From positions 5,394,001 to 5,458,000 of the forward strand of contig NZ_CP109181.1 of NCBI RefSeq assembly GCF_036248275.1: a stretch of DNA of 64,000 bases. The letters are read 5' to 3'. A model generated the notes under the pieces. The model saw only the letters and a program-made list of their open reading frames with translations. It had not been told where the DNA came from and made no database searches. The translations under genes were made by a program, and so were the position numbers. The stretch's first letter is position 1; each line of letters opens with the position of its first letter. The stretch is from Streptomyces sp. NBC_01716. GTDB taxonomy: Bacteria; Actinomycetota; Actinomycetes; Streptomycetales; Streptomycetaceae. Below are positions 1-8,093 of the stretch, one piece after another.

Positions 1-1
1 G

Positions 2-586
2 CCCCACGGCCGCTGGCGCTTCGACTTCCACGGCGAGGCCAACCACGCCGGCACCACCCGCCTCGCGGACCGCCGCGACCCGATGCTCACCTACGCCGAG
101 ACCGTCCTCGCCGCCCGCCGCGAGGCGGCACTCGCCGGTGCACTCGCCACCTTCGGCAAGATCGCCGTCGAACCCAACGGCGTGAACGCCATCCCCTCCC
201 TCGTACGCGGCTGGCTCGACTCCCGCGCCGCCGACCAGGCCACCCTGGACACCCTCGTCACCGCGATCGAGGCGGCGGCCCACGAGCACGCCGAGCGCGC
301 GGGCATCGATCTGCGGGTCGTACGGGAGTCCTTCACGCCCGTGGTCGAGTTCGCCCACGGCCTGCGCGACGAGGTCGGCAGGATCCTCGGCGGCAAGCTG
401 CCCGTGCTCGGCACCGGCGCCGGTCATGACGCGGGTATTTTGTCCGGATCCATTCCGACCGCCATGCTGTTCGTACGGAACCCCACCGGCGTCTCGCACT
501 CCCCGGCCGAGTTCGCGGCCGAGGACGACTGCGTGGCCGGTGTCCTCGCACTCGCCGACGTACTGGAAGGGCTGGCGTGCACGTGA
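2..586 (+). CDS. M20-family amidohydrolase, C-terminal part (allantoate amidohydrolase-like)
   Basis: This is the C-terminal 194 codons of a zinc amidohydrolase of the allantoate amidohydrolase / N-carbamoyl-L-amino-acid hydrolase type; the 5' end lies before the window. The dimerisation-domain motif ANHAGTTRLADRRDP is at the left edge. Near the C-terminus is GAGHDAG followed by RNPTGVSHSPAE, which carries a conserved active-site His. The frame is open from base 2 and overlaps the start of hutF, so the gene is probably cotranscribed with hutF and hutI. HutF produces N-formyl-L-glutamate, and no classical deformylase is visible here. I therefore infer that this enzyme may remove the formyl group, although sequence alone fits a general N-carbamoyl/N-acyl amino acid hydrolase. 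Confidence 0.85.
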   Translation, partial: PHGRWRFDFHGEANHAGTTRLADRRDPMLTYAETVLAARREAALAGALATFGKIAVEPNGVNAIPSLVRGWLDSRAADQATLDTLVTAIEAAAHEHAERAGIDLRVVRESFTPVVEFAHGLRDEVGRILGGKLPVLGTGAGHDAGILSGSIPTAMLFVRNPTGVSHSPAEFAAEDDCVAGVLALADVLEGLACT

Positions 587-1944
587 CGACGTACTGGCTG
601 GAACACGCCTGGCTCGACACCCACGTCGAACCGGCCGTGACCGTGACGGTCGAGGACGGCCGTATCACCGACGTCCGTACGGGGGACGACACCCCGCCCG
701 CCGGTGCCACGGCCCTGCGCGGCCTCACCCTCCCCGGCCTGGCCAACACCCACTCGCACGCCTTCCACCGGGCGCTGCGCGGCAAGGTCCAGGTCGGCTC
801 CGGCACCTTCTGGACCTGGCGCGAGATGATGTATCAGGTCGCCTCCCGCCTCACCCCCGACACCTACCACGCGCTCGCCCGCGCCGTGTACGCCGAGATG
901 GCACTGGCCGGCATCACCTCCGTCGGTGAATTCCACTATCTGCATCACGCTCCTGGCGGAACGCCCTACGACAATCCCAACGCGATGGGCGAGGCGCTGA
1001 TCGCCGCCGCCGACGAGGCCGGGATCCGGATCACCCTCCTGGACACCGCCTATCTCTCCTCCGGCATCTCCAAGCGGCGCGGCGGCAAGCCCCCGGACCG
1101 CCACCAGGTCCGCTTCTCCGACGGCACCGCGCACGGCTGGGCGGAGCGCGTGTCCGCCCTCCACGACCGGTATCCCAAGGACGACGACCATGTGCGGATC
1201 GGCGCTGCCGTCCACTCCGTACGCGCCGTGCCCGCCGAGCAGCTGTCGACCGTCGCCGAATGGGCCGAGGCCCGGCAGTCCCCGCTCCATGTCCATCTCT
1301 CCGAACAGACCGCCGAGAACGACGCCTGCCTCGCCACCCACGACCGCACCCCCGCCCAGCTCCTGGCCGACCACGGGGTCCTCGGCCCCCGCACCACCGG
1401 CGTCCACAACACCCACCTCACCGACCAGGACATCGCCCTGCTGGGCTCCTCCCGCACCGGCACCTGCATGTGCCCCACCACCGAACGCGACCTCGCCGAC
1501 GGCATCGGCCCCGCCGCGCGGCTCCAGCTCGCGGGCTCGCCCCTGTCGCTGGGCAGCGACAGCCACGCCGTGATCGACATCTTCGAAGAGGCCCGCGCCA
1601 TGGAGCTCAACGAGCGGCTGCGCACCCGCGCCCGGGGCCACTGGACGGCCGCCGCGCTCCTCTCCGCCGCCACGGCCGACGGCCACGCGGCCCTCGGCAG
1701 GCCCGAGGCCGGCCGGATCGAGCGGGGCGCGCTCGCCGACCTCGTCACCGTCGCCCTGGACTCCGTCAGAACAGCGGGACAGGTACCGAGGCTGGGCGCC
1801 GAGACGGCCGTATTCGCCGCGACATCCGCGGACGTACGTCACACGATCGTGGGCGGTCGCCAGCTCGTACGGGACGGGGAGCACACCCTGATCCCCGACG
1901 TGCCCGGAGCCCTCGCCCGGTCCATCGCGGCCGCACGCGGCTGA
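577..1944 (+). CDS. hutF: Formimidoylglutamate deiminase
   Basis: Amidohydrolase-superfamily enzyme (455 aa) that converts N-formimidoyl-L-glutamate to N-formyl-L-glutamate and ammonia in the five-step histidine degradation pathway. Visible metal-site motifs are NTHSHAFHRAL (HxH at residues 59-61), the downstream HLSEQTAEN and the conserved LGSDSHAVID. The start is GTG at 577, about 6 nt after GGAAGG. A second GTG at 583 would give a 4-bp GTGA overlap with the upstream stop, but it lies further from the Shine-Dalgarno sequence. hutI follows after 17 bp, so the three genes form one operon. Length and motifs match the family, and I see no defects. Confidence 0.93.
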   Translation: MHVTTYWLEHAWLDTHVEPAVTVTVEDGRITDVRTGDDTPPAGATALRGLTLPGLANTHSHAFHRALRGKVQVGSGTFWTWREMMYQVASRLTPDTYHALARAVYAEMALAGITSVGEFHYLHHAPGGTPYDNPNAMGEALIAAADEAGIRITLLDTAYLSSGISKRRGGKPPDRHQVRFSDGTAHGWAERVSALHDRYPKDDDHVRIGAAVHSVRAVPAEQLSTVAEWAEARQSPLHVHLSEQTAENDACLATHDRTPAQLLADHGVLGPRTTGVHNTHLTDQDIALLGSSRTGTCMCPTTERDLADGIGPAARLQLAGSPLSLGSDSHAVIDIFEEARAMELNERLRTRARGHWTAAALLSAATADGHAALGRPEAGRIERGALADLVTVALDSVRTAGQVPRLGAETAVFAATSADVRHTIVGGRQLVRDGEHTLIPDVPGALARSIAAARG

Positions 1945-1961
1945 AGGAGAGCGCGCCCACC

Positions 1962-3203
1962 ATGACGCCGACCGACATTCCCGCCAGCACGACCCCCGGC
2001 ACGCCCGTCCAGCCGAGCGCCCCCACGGCCGCCCCCACCACAGCCATCACCAACATCGCCGCTCTGGTCACCAACGACCCCTCCCTCGGTGACGGATCCC
2101 CCATCGGTCTGATCCAGGACGCGGCCGTCGTCATCGGCGGCGACCGCGTCGTCTGGGTCGGTGAATCAAGCAAAGCACCCGCCACTGACAACGCCGTCGA
2201 CGCCGGCGGCCGGGCGGTCGTCCCCGGCTTCGTCGACTCCCACTCCCACCTCGTCTTCGCGGGCGACCGCACCCAGGAGTTCAACGCCCGCATGTCGGGC
2301 CGCCCCTACTCCGCAGGCGGCATCCGCACCACCGTCGCCGCGACCCGTGCCGCCACCGACGACGAGCTGAGCGCCAACGTCGCCAAGTACCTCGCCGAAG
2401 GCCTCCGCCAGGGCACCACCACCCAGGAGACCAAGTCCGGCTACGGCCTCACCGTCACCGACGAGGCGCGCGCGCTGCGCGTCGCGGCCCGGCACACGGA
2501 CGAGGTCACCTACCTCGGCGCCCACATCGTCGCGCCCGAACTCGCCGACGACCCCGCCGCCTACGTCGACCTCGTCACCGGCGACATGCTCGACGCCTGT
2601 GCCCCGTACGCCCGCTGGATCGACGTCTTCTGCGAGAAGGGCGCCTTCGACGGCGACCAGGCGCGGGCGATCCTCACCGCGGGCCTGGCGAAGGGACTCC
2701 AACCACGGGTCCACGCGAACCAGTTGTCGTACGGCCCCGGCGTCCGGCTCGCCGTCGAACTGGACGCCGCGTCCGCCGACCACTGCACCCACCTCGCCGA
2801 CGAGGACGTCGACGCGCTCGCCAACTCCCGTACGGTCGCGACGCTCCTGCCCGGCGCCGAGTTCTCCACCCGCGCCAACTGGCCCGACGCCCGCCGGCTG
2901 CTCGACGCGGGCGCCACCGTCGCGCTGTCCACCGACTGCAACCCCGGTTCGTCCTTCACCTCGTCGATGGCGTTCTGTGTCGCCCTCGCCGTACGCGACA
3001 TGGGGATGACGCCCGACGAGGCGATCTGGTCGGCAACGGCGGGCGGCGCAGCCGCACTGCGCCGTACGGACGTCGGGCGCCTCACGCGCGGCGCCCGCGC
3101 CGACCTCGTCCTGCTCGACGCCCCGAGCCATGTCCATCTGGCCTACCGGCCGGGGGTGCCGCTGACCCGGGCGGTCTGGCGCGCCGGCGAACGCCTGCAC
3201 TGA
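1962..3203 (+). CDS. hutI: Imidazolonepropionase
   Basis: Metal-dependent amidohydrolase (413 aa) that opens 4-imidazolone-5-propionate to N-formimidoyl-L-glutamate, the substrate of HutF upstream. The metal motif VDSHSHLVFAGDR is at residues 92-104 (His94 and His96). Downstream are the substrate-loop block TTTQETKSGYGL, a conserved VHANQLS and the catalytic-Asp region LSTDCNPGSS. ATG at 1962 follows GAAGGAGA with 11-nt spacing. The reading frame is open far upstream, but that part overlaps hutF and is not coding. The first ~40 residues are Pro/Thr/Ala-rich and poorly conserved, so an internal start remains possible. It ends just before a strong hairpin shared with the convergent GH16 gene. 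Confidence 0.95.
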   Translation: MTPTDIPASTTPGTPVQPSAPTAAPTTAITNIAALVTNDPSLGDGSPIGLIQDAAVVIGGDRVVWVGESSKAPATDNAVDAGGRAVVPGFVDSHSHLVFAGDRTQEFNARMSGRPYSAGGIRTTVAATRAATDDELSANVAKYLAEGLRQGTTTQETKSGYGLTVTDEARALRVAARHTDEVTYLGAHIVAPELADDPAAYVDLVTGDMLDACAPYARWIDVFCEKGAFDGDQARAILTAGLAKGLQPRVHANQLSYGPGVRLAVELDAASADHCTHLADEDVDALANSRTVATLLPGAEFSTRANWPDARRLLDAGATVALSTDCNPGSSFTSSMAFCVALAVRDMGMTPDEAIWSATAGGAAALRRTDVGRLTRGARADLVLLDAPSHVHLAYRPGVPLTRAVWRAGERLH

Positions 3204-3249
3204 CCGGCCGGGAAGAACGGCGAGGCGACCCGGACCGGGAAAGTACCGA

Positions 3250-3289
3250 ACCCCGGCCGCGGGCAAGGGACTTGCCGCGCGGCCGGGGT
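3250..3289. terminator. Bidirectional hairpin between hutI and the GH16 gene
   Basis: A GC-rich inverted repeat has an outer CCCCGGCCGCG arm facing CGCGGCCGGGG and an inner GCAA/TTGC pair around a 4-5 nt loop, with one bulged base. It lies in the 110-bp gap between two convergent genes, so it probably terminates both. Confidence 0.7.
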
Positions 3290-3313
3290 CCGAGAGCGGA
3301 CCGGGCGAGAGTG

Positions 3314-4609
3314 TTACGCGTTCACCGACCACTTCTGGTTGGCCGCGCCCGTGCATGTCCAGATCTGGGCCCGCGCCCCGTTCGCCGTCGAACTGCCGGT
3401 CACATCCATGCACTTGTCCGCCTGGATGTTCACGACATCGTTCGCGCCCGACACGGCCCAGCGCTGATTACCCGCGCCGTTGCAGTCCCAGAGCTGGAGC
3501 TGCGCGCCGTCGGCGGTGCTGTTGTCCTTCACGTCCAGGCACTTGCCGAGCGCCCGCAGCGAGTCGTTGGCGCCCCTGCTCCACTGCTGCGCGCCGGAGC
3601 CGTTGCAGTCGTAGAGCTGAACAGCCGTCCCGTTGGCGGAACTCGCGCCCGCCACGTCCAGGCACTTGCCGCCGATACCGGTGATCGAACCGCCGGTGCC
3701 CCCGCCGCCGTCCGTCGTGACCCGCACGTAGTCGACGGTCAGGGTGCTCGGGAAGGGCGTGCTGCTGTTGGGGTCGCCGGGCCAGTAGCCGCCGACCGCG
3801 AGGTTGAGGATCAGGAAGAACGGCTTGTTGAACACCCACTCCCGGCCGCCCAGATCGGCGGGCGTACGGGTCTGGAAGACGTTGCCGTCGACCGACCAGC
3901 GGATGGAGTTGGGCGACCAGTCGATCGCGAAGGTGTGGAAGGCGTCGGCGAACGCCTGGCCGCCGGGGAGGCTGTAGCCGGCGCCGATGCCGCCCGAGCC
4001 CGAGTAACCGGGGCCGTGCAGGGTGCCGTGGACCGTGTTCGGCTCGAAGCCGACGTTCTCCATGATGTCGATCTCGCCGCTGTTGGGCCAGCCGACGTCG
4101 CCCATGTTGTTGCCGAGCATCCAGAACGCGGGCCACATGCCCTGCCCGCGCGGGACCTTCATCCGCGCCTCGACGCGGCCGTACTGCGCGGTGAACTTGC
4201 CCGCCGTGTTGAGCCGGGCCGATGTGTACTCGCACCGGCCGTACCAGCACTGGTAGTTGCCGGGGTTGTCCTTGCGGGCGGTGATGACGAGATTGCCCTG
4301 GCCATCGAGGGCGGCGTTGTTGTTGCCGGCCGTGTAGTACTGCCGTTCATGGTTGTTGACGTTGTCGCCGGTCTCGATCTGCCATCTACTGCCGTTGACG
4401 GCTGATCCGGCGGGACCGTCGAAGTTCTCGTCGAACGTGACGGCTCTGGCCGCCTTCGTGCCGTTCGTGTCGTTCGTATCGCTCGCGGCACTGATGCGGG
4501 CTTCGGGGGAGGGCGTCGCCGCTCCGGAGGGCACGGCCGTGGCCACGCTCGTACAACAGAGAAGAGCCAGGGCGTACAGCGTCACACGACGCCGCAGGGG
4601 GGTTCGCAC
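3314..4609 (-). CDS. Secreted GH16 beta-glucanase with C-terminal ricin-B lectin domain
   Basis: Secreted endo-beta-1,3(4)-glucanase (laminarinase type), 431 aa. Residues 1-31 form a typical signal peptide: an Arg-rich N-terminus, a hydrophobic stretch and AxA. The GH16 domain spans about 55-298 and contains the hallmark EIDIMEN, which places the nucleophile at Glu179, the assisting acid at Asp181 and the acid/base at Glu184. A Gly/Thr linker (301-308) leads to a beta-trefoil carbohydrate-binding domain of CBM13/ricin-B type (309-431). That domain has three CLDV/C-x-DV blocks and three QxW repeats. The start is GTG at 4609. It is probably transcribed alone; an AT-rich dyad lies 48 bp upstream. 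Likely substrates are fungal or plant beta-glucans. Confidence 0.93.
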   Translation of the reverse strand: MRTPLRRRVTLYALALLCCTSVATAVPSGAATPSPEARISAASDTNDTNGTKAARAVTFDENFDGPAGSAVNGSRWQIETGDNVNNHERQYYTAGNNNAALDGQGNLVITARKDNPGNYQCWYGRCEYTSARLNTAGKFTAQYGRVEARMKVPRGQGMWPAFWMLGNNMGDVGWPNSGEIDIMENVGFEPNTVHGTLHGPGYSGSGGIGAGYSLPGGQAFADAFHTFAIDWSPNSIRWSVDGNVFQTRTPADLGGREWVFNKPFFLILNLAVGGYWPGDPNSSTPFPSTLTVDYVRVTTDGGGGTGGSITGIGGKCLDVAGASSANGTAVQLYDCNGSGAQQWSRGANDSLRALGKCLDVKDNSTADGAQLQLWDCNGAGNQRWAVSGANDVVNIQADKCMDVTGSSTANGARAQIWTCTGAANQKWSVNA

Positions 4610-4656
4610 AGGTCATCACTTCACTTCTCATGGGGGCATGGGCATGACATGCAGTG

Positions 4657-4680
4657 CTTTAATTCAATACTTGATTTAAG
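4657..4680. promoter_or_regulatory. AT-rich dyad upstream of the GH16 gene, possible operator
   Basis: In DNA otherwise above 70% GC there is a 24-bp AT-rich imperfect palindrome. Its outer arms CTTTAAT and ATTTAAG pair at 6 of 7 positions. It lies 48-71 bp upstream of the GH16 GTG start, where an operator or promoter element is expected. No regulator gene is adjacent, so a binding protein cannot be named. Confidence 0.35.
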
Positions 4681-4698
4681 GGGGGCCGGGAGGGGCCG

Positions 4699-6057
4699 TC
4701 AAGGAGTTGGTATGGACCAAAGTGAGACCGGCAGTCGCTGCACACTGTTGCCCACGAAGCTGGCGTGGCGCGGCAGTTCGGCCTCCGTGACCGCGACGTC
4801 AAGGTCCGGGAAGCGGGTGAACAGCCGTTCCAGCGCGATCGTCGCCTCCATCCGGGCCAGCGACGACCCCAGACAGAAGTGCGTGCCGTGCCCGAGCGAG
4901 AGATGGCGGGTGGTCGAGCCCGTGGCGTACCTGGTGACGTCGAAGACGTCCGCGTCGTCCCCGTGCGCGGCCTTGTCGCGGCCCGCCGCCGAGTAGCCCG
5001 CGAGCACCGGCGTACCCTGCGGGATCACCGTGCCGTCCACCGTCAGGTCCCGGGTCGGGTAGCGGAACGGGAAGAAGCTCACCGGGCTGTCCCAGCGCAG
5101 GGTCTCCTCGACCACGTCCGACCAGCTCGCCTTGCCGTGCAGGACCAGTTCGAGCTGGTCGCGGTTGCGGCACAGGGCGCGCACCGCGTTGGTGATCAGA
5201 TTCAGCGTCGTCTCGTGCCCGGCGATGATCATCAGCAGCAGGGTGCCGATGAGTTCATGCCCGCTCAGCCGGTCGCCGTCCTCCTCGCGCGCCGCGATCA
5301 GCGCGCTGGTCAGGTCCTCGCCGGGGCTCTCGGTACGGGAGGCGGCCACCGCGCTCAGTACGGCCACGATGTCCCGGTTGGCGGCCATCGCGTCCTCGGG
5401 AGAGATGTCCGTCGCGACGATCTGGTTCGACAGATGGTGCAGCTGGTCCCGGAACTCCTCGCCCACGCCCAGCAGTTCGCAGATCACGCCCATCGGCAGC
5501 GGCAGCGCGAAGTCCGCGCGGAGATCGACGACGTGCGGTCCGGCCTGGCCGTCCTGGCCAGGACTGCCGGCCGCCGCGAGCCCGTCCAGCAGCTCCGCCG
5601 TCACCTCCTCCACCCGCCCGCGCAGCGCCTCCACCCGTCGCGACGTGAACGCCTTGCTCACCAGCGACCGCAGCCGCCGGTGGTCGTCGCCGTCCGCCGT
5701 CGTCATGCCTTGAACGGTCGCGAACGTCTTCAGCGGCCAGCCGTCGGGAATCCGCCCCTCCCGCAACGCCGTGAAGTGGGCGGCGCCCTTGGCGACATCG
5801 GGGTGCGACAGGAACTCCTTCAGCGCGTCGTGCCCGATGACGGCCATCGCCTCGACCTCGCCGGGCAGTACGACGGGGGCCACCGCGCCGCGCGCGAGCA
5901 GCCGGGCGTTGGCCGCGTGCGGACAGCCACCGGACGGGTCCATCCGGTGCGGGACATCGGCGGCGGCGTCGGCGGAGACGTCCGCAGAGGTATCGGCGGA
6001 CGTGCCGACGGGGACGCCGGGCGACATGTCGGCGGACGGATCGGGCTTGGCGATCAT
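4699..6057 (-). CDS. Cytochrome P450, CYP154-like, last gene of the conservon operon
   Basis: Soluble bacterial P450 (452 aa) with all classical motifs. The I-helix is IAGHETT. The K-helix ExxR lies in EETLRW. The haem loop LGHGTHFCLG carries the axial Cys at about residue 395, with Leu where Phe is usual. ATG at 6057 is preferred over an in-frame TTG 15 bp upstream because GAGGAGA sits 6 nt before the ATG. The N-terminal 40 residues are low-complexity Ala/Asp/Ser. The gene follows the CYP157-like P450 with a 12-bp overlap across that gene's stop. A P450 pair at the end of a cvnABCD operon matches known Streptomyces conservons, in which CYP154 and CYP157 members are paired. The substrate is unknown. 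Confidence 0.93.
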   Translation of the reverse strand: MIAKPDPSADMSPGVPVGTSADTSADVSADAAADVPHRMDPSGGCPHAANARLLARGAVAPVVLPGEVEAMAVIGHDALKEFLSHPDVAKGAAHFTALREGRIPDGWPLKTFATVQGMTTADGDDHRRLRSLVSKAFTSRRVEALRGRVEEVTAELLDGLAAAGSPGQDGQAGPHVVDLRADFALPLPMGVICELLGVGEEFRDQLHHLSNQIVATDISPEDAMAANRDIVAVLSAVAASRTESPGEDLTSALIAAREEDGDRLSGHELIGTLLLMIIAGHETTLNLITNAVRALCRNRDQLELVLHGKASWSDVVEETLRWDSPVSFFPFRYPTRDLTVDGTVIPQGTPVLAGYSAAGRDKAAHGDDADVFDVTRYATGSTTRHLSLGHGTHFCLGSSLARMEATIALERLFTRFPDLDVAVTEAELPRHASFVGNSVQRLPVSLWSIPTP

Positions 6058-6068
6058 CGGTGCTCTCC

Positions 6069-7379
6069 TCAATTCCGCGGTGCCTGCGCTCCACGCGGCA
6101 ACTGCGGTTCGGTGAAGCGGACGGGAAGGGCCGCCAGGCCCTTGCTCCAGGGCGATTTGATCCAGGCCAACTCGCTCTCGGGCACGGCCAGTTCGAGATC
6201 AGGCAGCCGGTGCCTGATGGTGTCGACCGCGGTACGGGTGATCAGCCTGGCCGGGTCCTGGGCGGGGCAGGTGTGCGGCCCGGCCCCGAACGCCAGGTGC
6301 GAGCGGTTGCCGACGACGGGCGTGCCGTCCTCCGGCAGGATGTCGGGGTCGGCGTTCGCCCCGGCCAGACCGAGGATCAGCATGTCACCGGCCCGCACCT
6401 CCTGACCGCCGAACCGCAGATCGCGGGTGGCGTAGCGGGCGGGGAAGTTCTGCGTGGGAGGGAAGCGCCACAGCACCAGGTCCAGCGCGTCGTCGACGCT
6501 CAGATGACCGCCGCTGAGCGAGGACCGGAACGCCGGGTCGCACAGCAGGATGCGCAGGGTGGTGGCGATCCAGTTCACCGTGGTCTGGTTGCCCGCGACG
6601 AACATCACCACCAGGTTGTGCAGCACTTCCTCGTCCGTCAGCCGCGCCGGATGGTGCAGCAGCGCGGACGTGACGTCGTTGCCGGGACGGCGCCGCTTCT
6701 CCTCGATGAGGGCGAGCAGGATCGAGCCCATCCGCTTGCTCGCGTCGCCGGAGTCGGCGTTCGCCACGACCAGCCCCGCGATGGCCTTCACCAGCTCCCG
6801 GCCCGTCGGCTCGTCGAGCCCGAGCAGGCCGGTGATCACCATCAGCGGCAGCTTGCGCGCGTAGTCCGAGACCAGGTCCGCCTCCTTGCGGTCGGCGAAC
6901 TCGGTGATCAGCCGCTCGGACAACGCCCGTACGCCGCGCCGCAGTTCATGCCCGTTGATCCGGGAGAGCGCGTCCGACACGGCCGCCCGCATCCGGCGGT
7001 GCTGCTGCCCGTCGGCGAACAGCAGCGCCGGGCGCCAGCCCACCATCGGCAGGATCGGCGAGTCCTCCGGCACCCGGCCCTCGCGCAACTGGCGCCAGCG
7101 GCGCGGGTCGTGGGAGAAGTCCTGCTCCTCACGGGTCAGCCGTACGAGCTCACGGTGGCCGAGCACCAGCCATGCCTCGATACCGGGCGCGACGGCGACC
7201 GGCGCCACCGGACCGTGCTCGGCGCGCAGTCGCTCGTACAGGCGCGGCAGCATGTCGCCGTCGAGCTGCTCCCCGAAGATGGGCGTCGCCGCCATGTGGC
7301 CGGCGACCGGACAGCCCCCGGCGCGGGGCTCGGGCTCGGGCGCCGGCGTCGGTACGGCGTCGGCTGCGGGAGTGGTCAT
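6069..7379 (-). CDS. CYP157-like cytochrome P450 lacking the ExxR motif (conservon cvnE-type)
   Basis: P450-fold protein (436 aa) immediately downstream of the conservon GTPase. The haem-binding loop FGAGPHTCPA with axial Cys at about residue 371 is intact. The K-helix position that should read ExxR reads LVLW (in DLVLWRFPP), and the I-helix acid is replaced (VAGNQTT). Loss of ExxR is a published peculiarity of the CYP157 family, which is found in conservons, so I assign it there. ATG at 7379 has GGAG 5 nt upstream. The start region lies in a 20-bp tandem duplication that creates two upstream mini-ORFs. It may be catalytically unusual or may act as a haem-based partner in signalling; that is inference. 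Confidence 0.92.
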   Translation of the reverse strand: MTTPAADAVPTPAPEPEPRAGGCPVAGHMAATPIFGEQLDGDMLPRLYERLRAEHGPVAPVAVAPGIEAWLVLGHRELVRLTREEQDFSHDPRRWRQLREGRVPEDSPILPMVGWRPALLFADGQQHRRMRAAVSDALSRINGHELRRGVRALSERLITEFADRKEADLVSDYARKLPLMVITGLLGLDEPTGRELVKAIAGLVVANADSGDASKRMGSILLALIEEKRRRPGNDVTSALLHHPARLTDEEVLHNLVVMFVAGNQTTVNWIATTLRILLCDPAFRSSLSGGHLSVDDALDLVLWRFPPTQNFPARYATRDLRFGGQEVRAGDMLILGLAGANADPDILPEDGTPVVGNRSHLAFGAGPHTCPAQDPARLITRTAVDTIRHRLPDLELAVPESELAWIKSPWSKGLAALPVRFTEPQLPRGAQAPRN

Positions 7380-7411
7380 GTGGACTCCGTCGTGGTCATG
7401 TGGACTCCGTC
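7372..7411 (-). repeat. 20-bp perfect tandem duplication covering RBS and start codon of the CYP157-like gene
   Basis: Two identical 20-bp units (7372-7391 and 7392-7411) each contain, on the minus strand, a GGAG, five bases and an ATG. The cvnD stop overlaps a first ATG (7413-7411) whose frame ends after five codons (MTEST). Its stop overlaps a second ATG (7399-7397) whose frame ends after seven codons (MTTTEST). That stop overlaps the true P450 ATG (7379-7377). The result is three consecutive ATGA junctions. Confidence 0.9.
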
Positions 7412-8093
7412 ATGAGGACTCGGCGGCGAGGACGAGATGGCGTACGAGGGCGATGAGCGCCATGACGGACGACCGCTCGTCCCGCGCGTCGCAGGAGACC
7501 AGCGGCGTCTCCGGCAACAGGTCGAGGGCAGCGCGCAGTTCACCGTCGCTGTGCCGGGGGCTGCCCGGGAAGACGTTGACGGCGACGGCGAACGGCAGCC
7601 CCAGGTCCTCCAGATGGCCGAGCGCGTCGAAGGAGGCGGTCAGATCACGGGTGTCCACCAGGGCGAGCGCGCCCAGCGCGCCCCGCGCCAGATCGCGCCA
7701 GGCGGGCAGGAAACGCTGCTGCCCCGGCGTACCGAAGAGGTAGAGGACCAGCTCGCCGTCGAGCGTCATCCGGCCGAAGTCCAGGGCGACGGTCGTCGTG
7801 GCCTTGGCCTGGTCGGGGGGTACGTCGACCGAGGCGCCCGCCTGGGTCATCACGGCCTCCGTGCTGAGCGGTTTGATCTCGGAGACCGTACCGATGAACG
7901 TCGTCTTGCCCACGCCCAGCGGCCCGACGACCATGATCTTCGCAGCGCCGGAGACGCTGGAGCTCACGTACTTGCCGGAGGCGACGCCCTCGGACTCCGC
8001 CCCGGACCGCGGCTCGGGCGGGGCGGCGTCCGACGACGTCGCCGCATCCGGCGCCTCGGGCGCGGAGGCCTCAGAGGCGGCTTTCGAGGCCAT
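7410..8093 (-). CDS. cvnD: Conservon GTP-binding protein CvnD
   Basis: Small Ras-like GTPase of the CvnD/MglA-related type (227 aa), the G-protein component of the conservon signalling complex. The P-loop GPLGVGKTT is at residues 57-65, after a disordered Ala/Ser/Pro-rich leader of about 50 residues. A switch region containing TTTVALDFG and a FGTPGQQRF block (G3-like) follow. The start ATG at 8093 overlaps the end of cvnC by 23 bp and has AAAGG upstream. The stop overlaps the first of the mini-ORF starts leading to the CYP157-like gene. In studied conservons these proteins form a membrane-associated complex with the CvnA kinase-like protein. Confidence 0.93.
   Translation of the reverse strand: MASKAASEASAPEAPDAATSSDAAPPEPRSGAESEGVASGKYVSSSVSGAAKIMVVGPLGVGKTTFIGTVSEIKPLSTEAVMTQAGASVDVPPDQAKATTTVALDFGRMTLDGELVLYLFGTPGQQRFLPAWRDLARGALGALALVDTRDLTASFDALGHLEDLGLPFAVAVNVFPGSPRHSDGELRAALDLLPETPLVSCDARDERSSVMALIALVRHLVLAAESS

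Noticed and set aside
1260..1961. Long N-terminal extension of the imidazolonepropionase frame
   Set aside because: It overlaps most of hutF in another frame and is Arg/Pro-rich. A good RBS and ATG lie at 1943-1964.
4765..7415. Long + frames antisense to the two P450 genes
   Set aside because: They are shadow frames from GC-rich codon bias; the minus-strand frames have complete P450 motifs.
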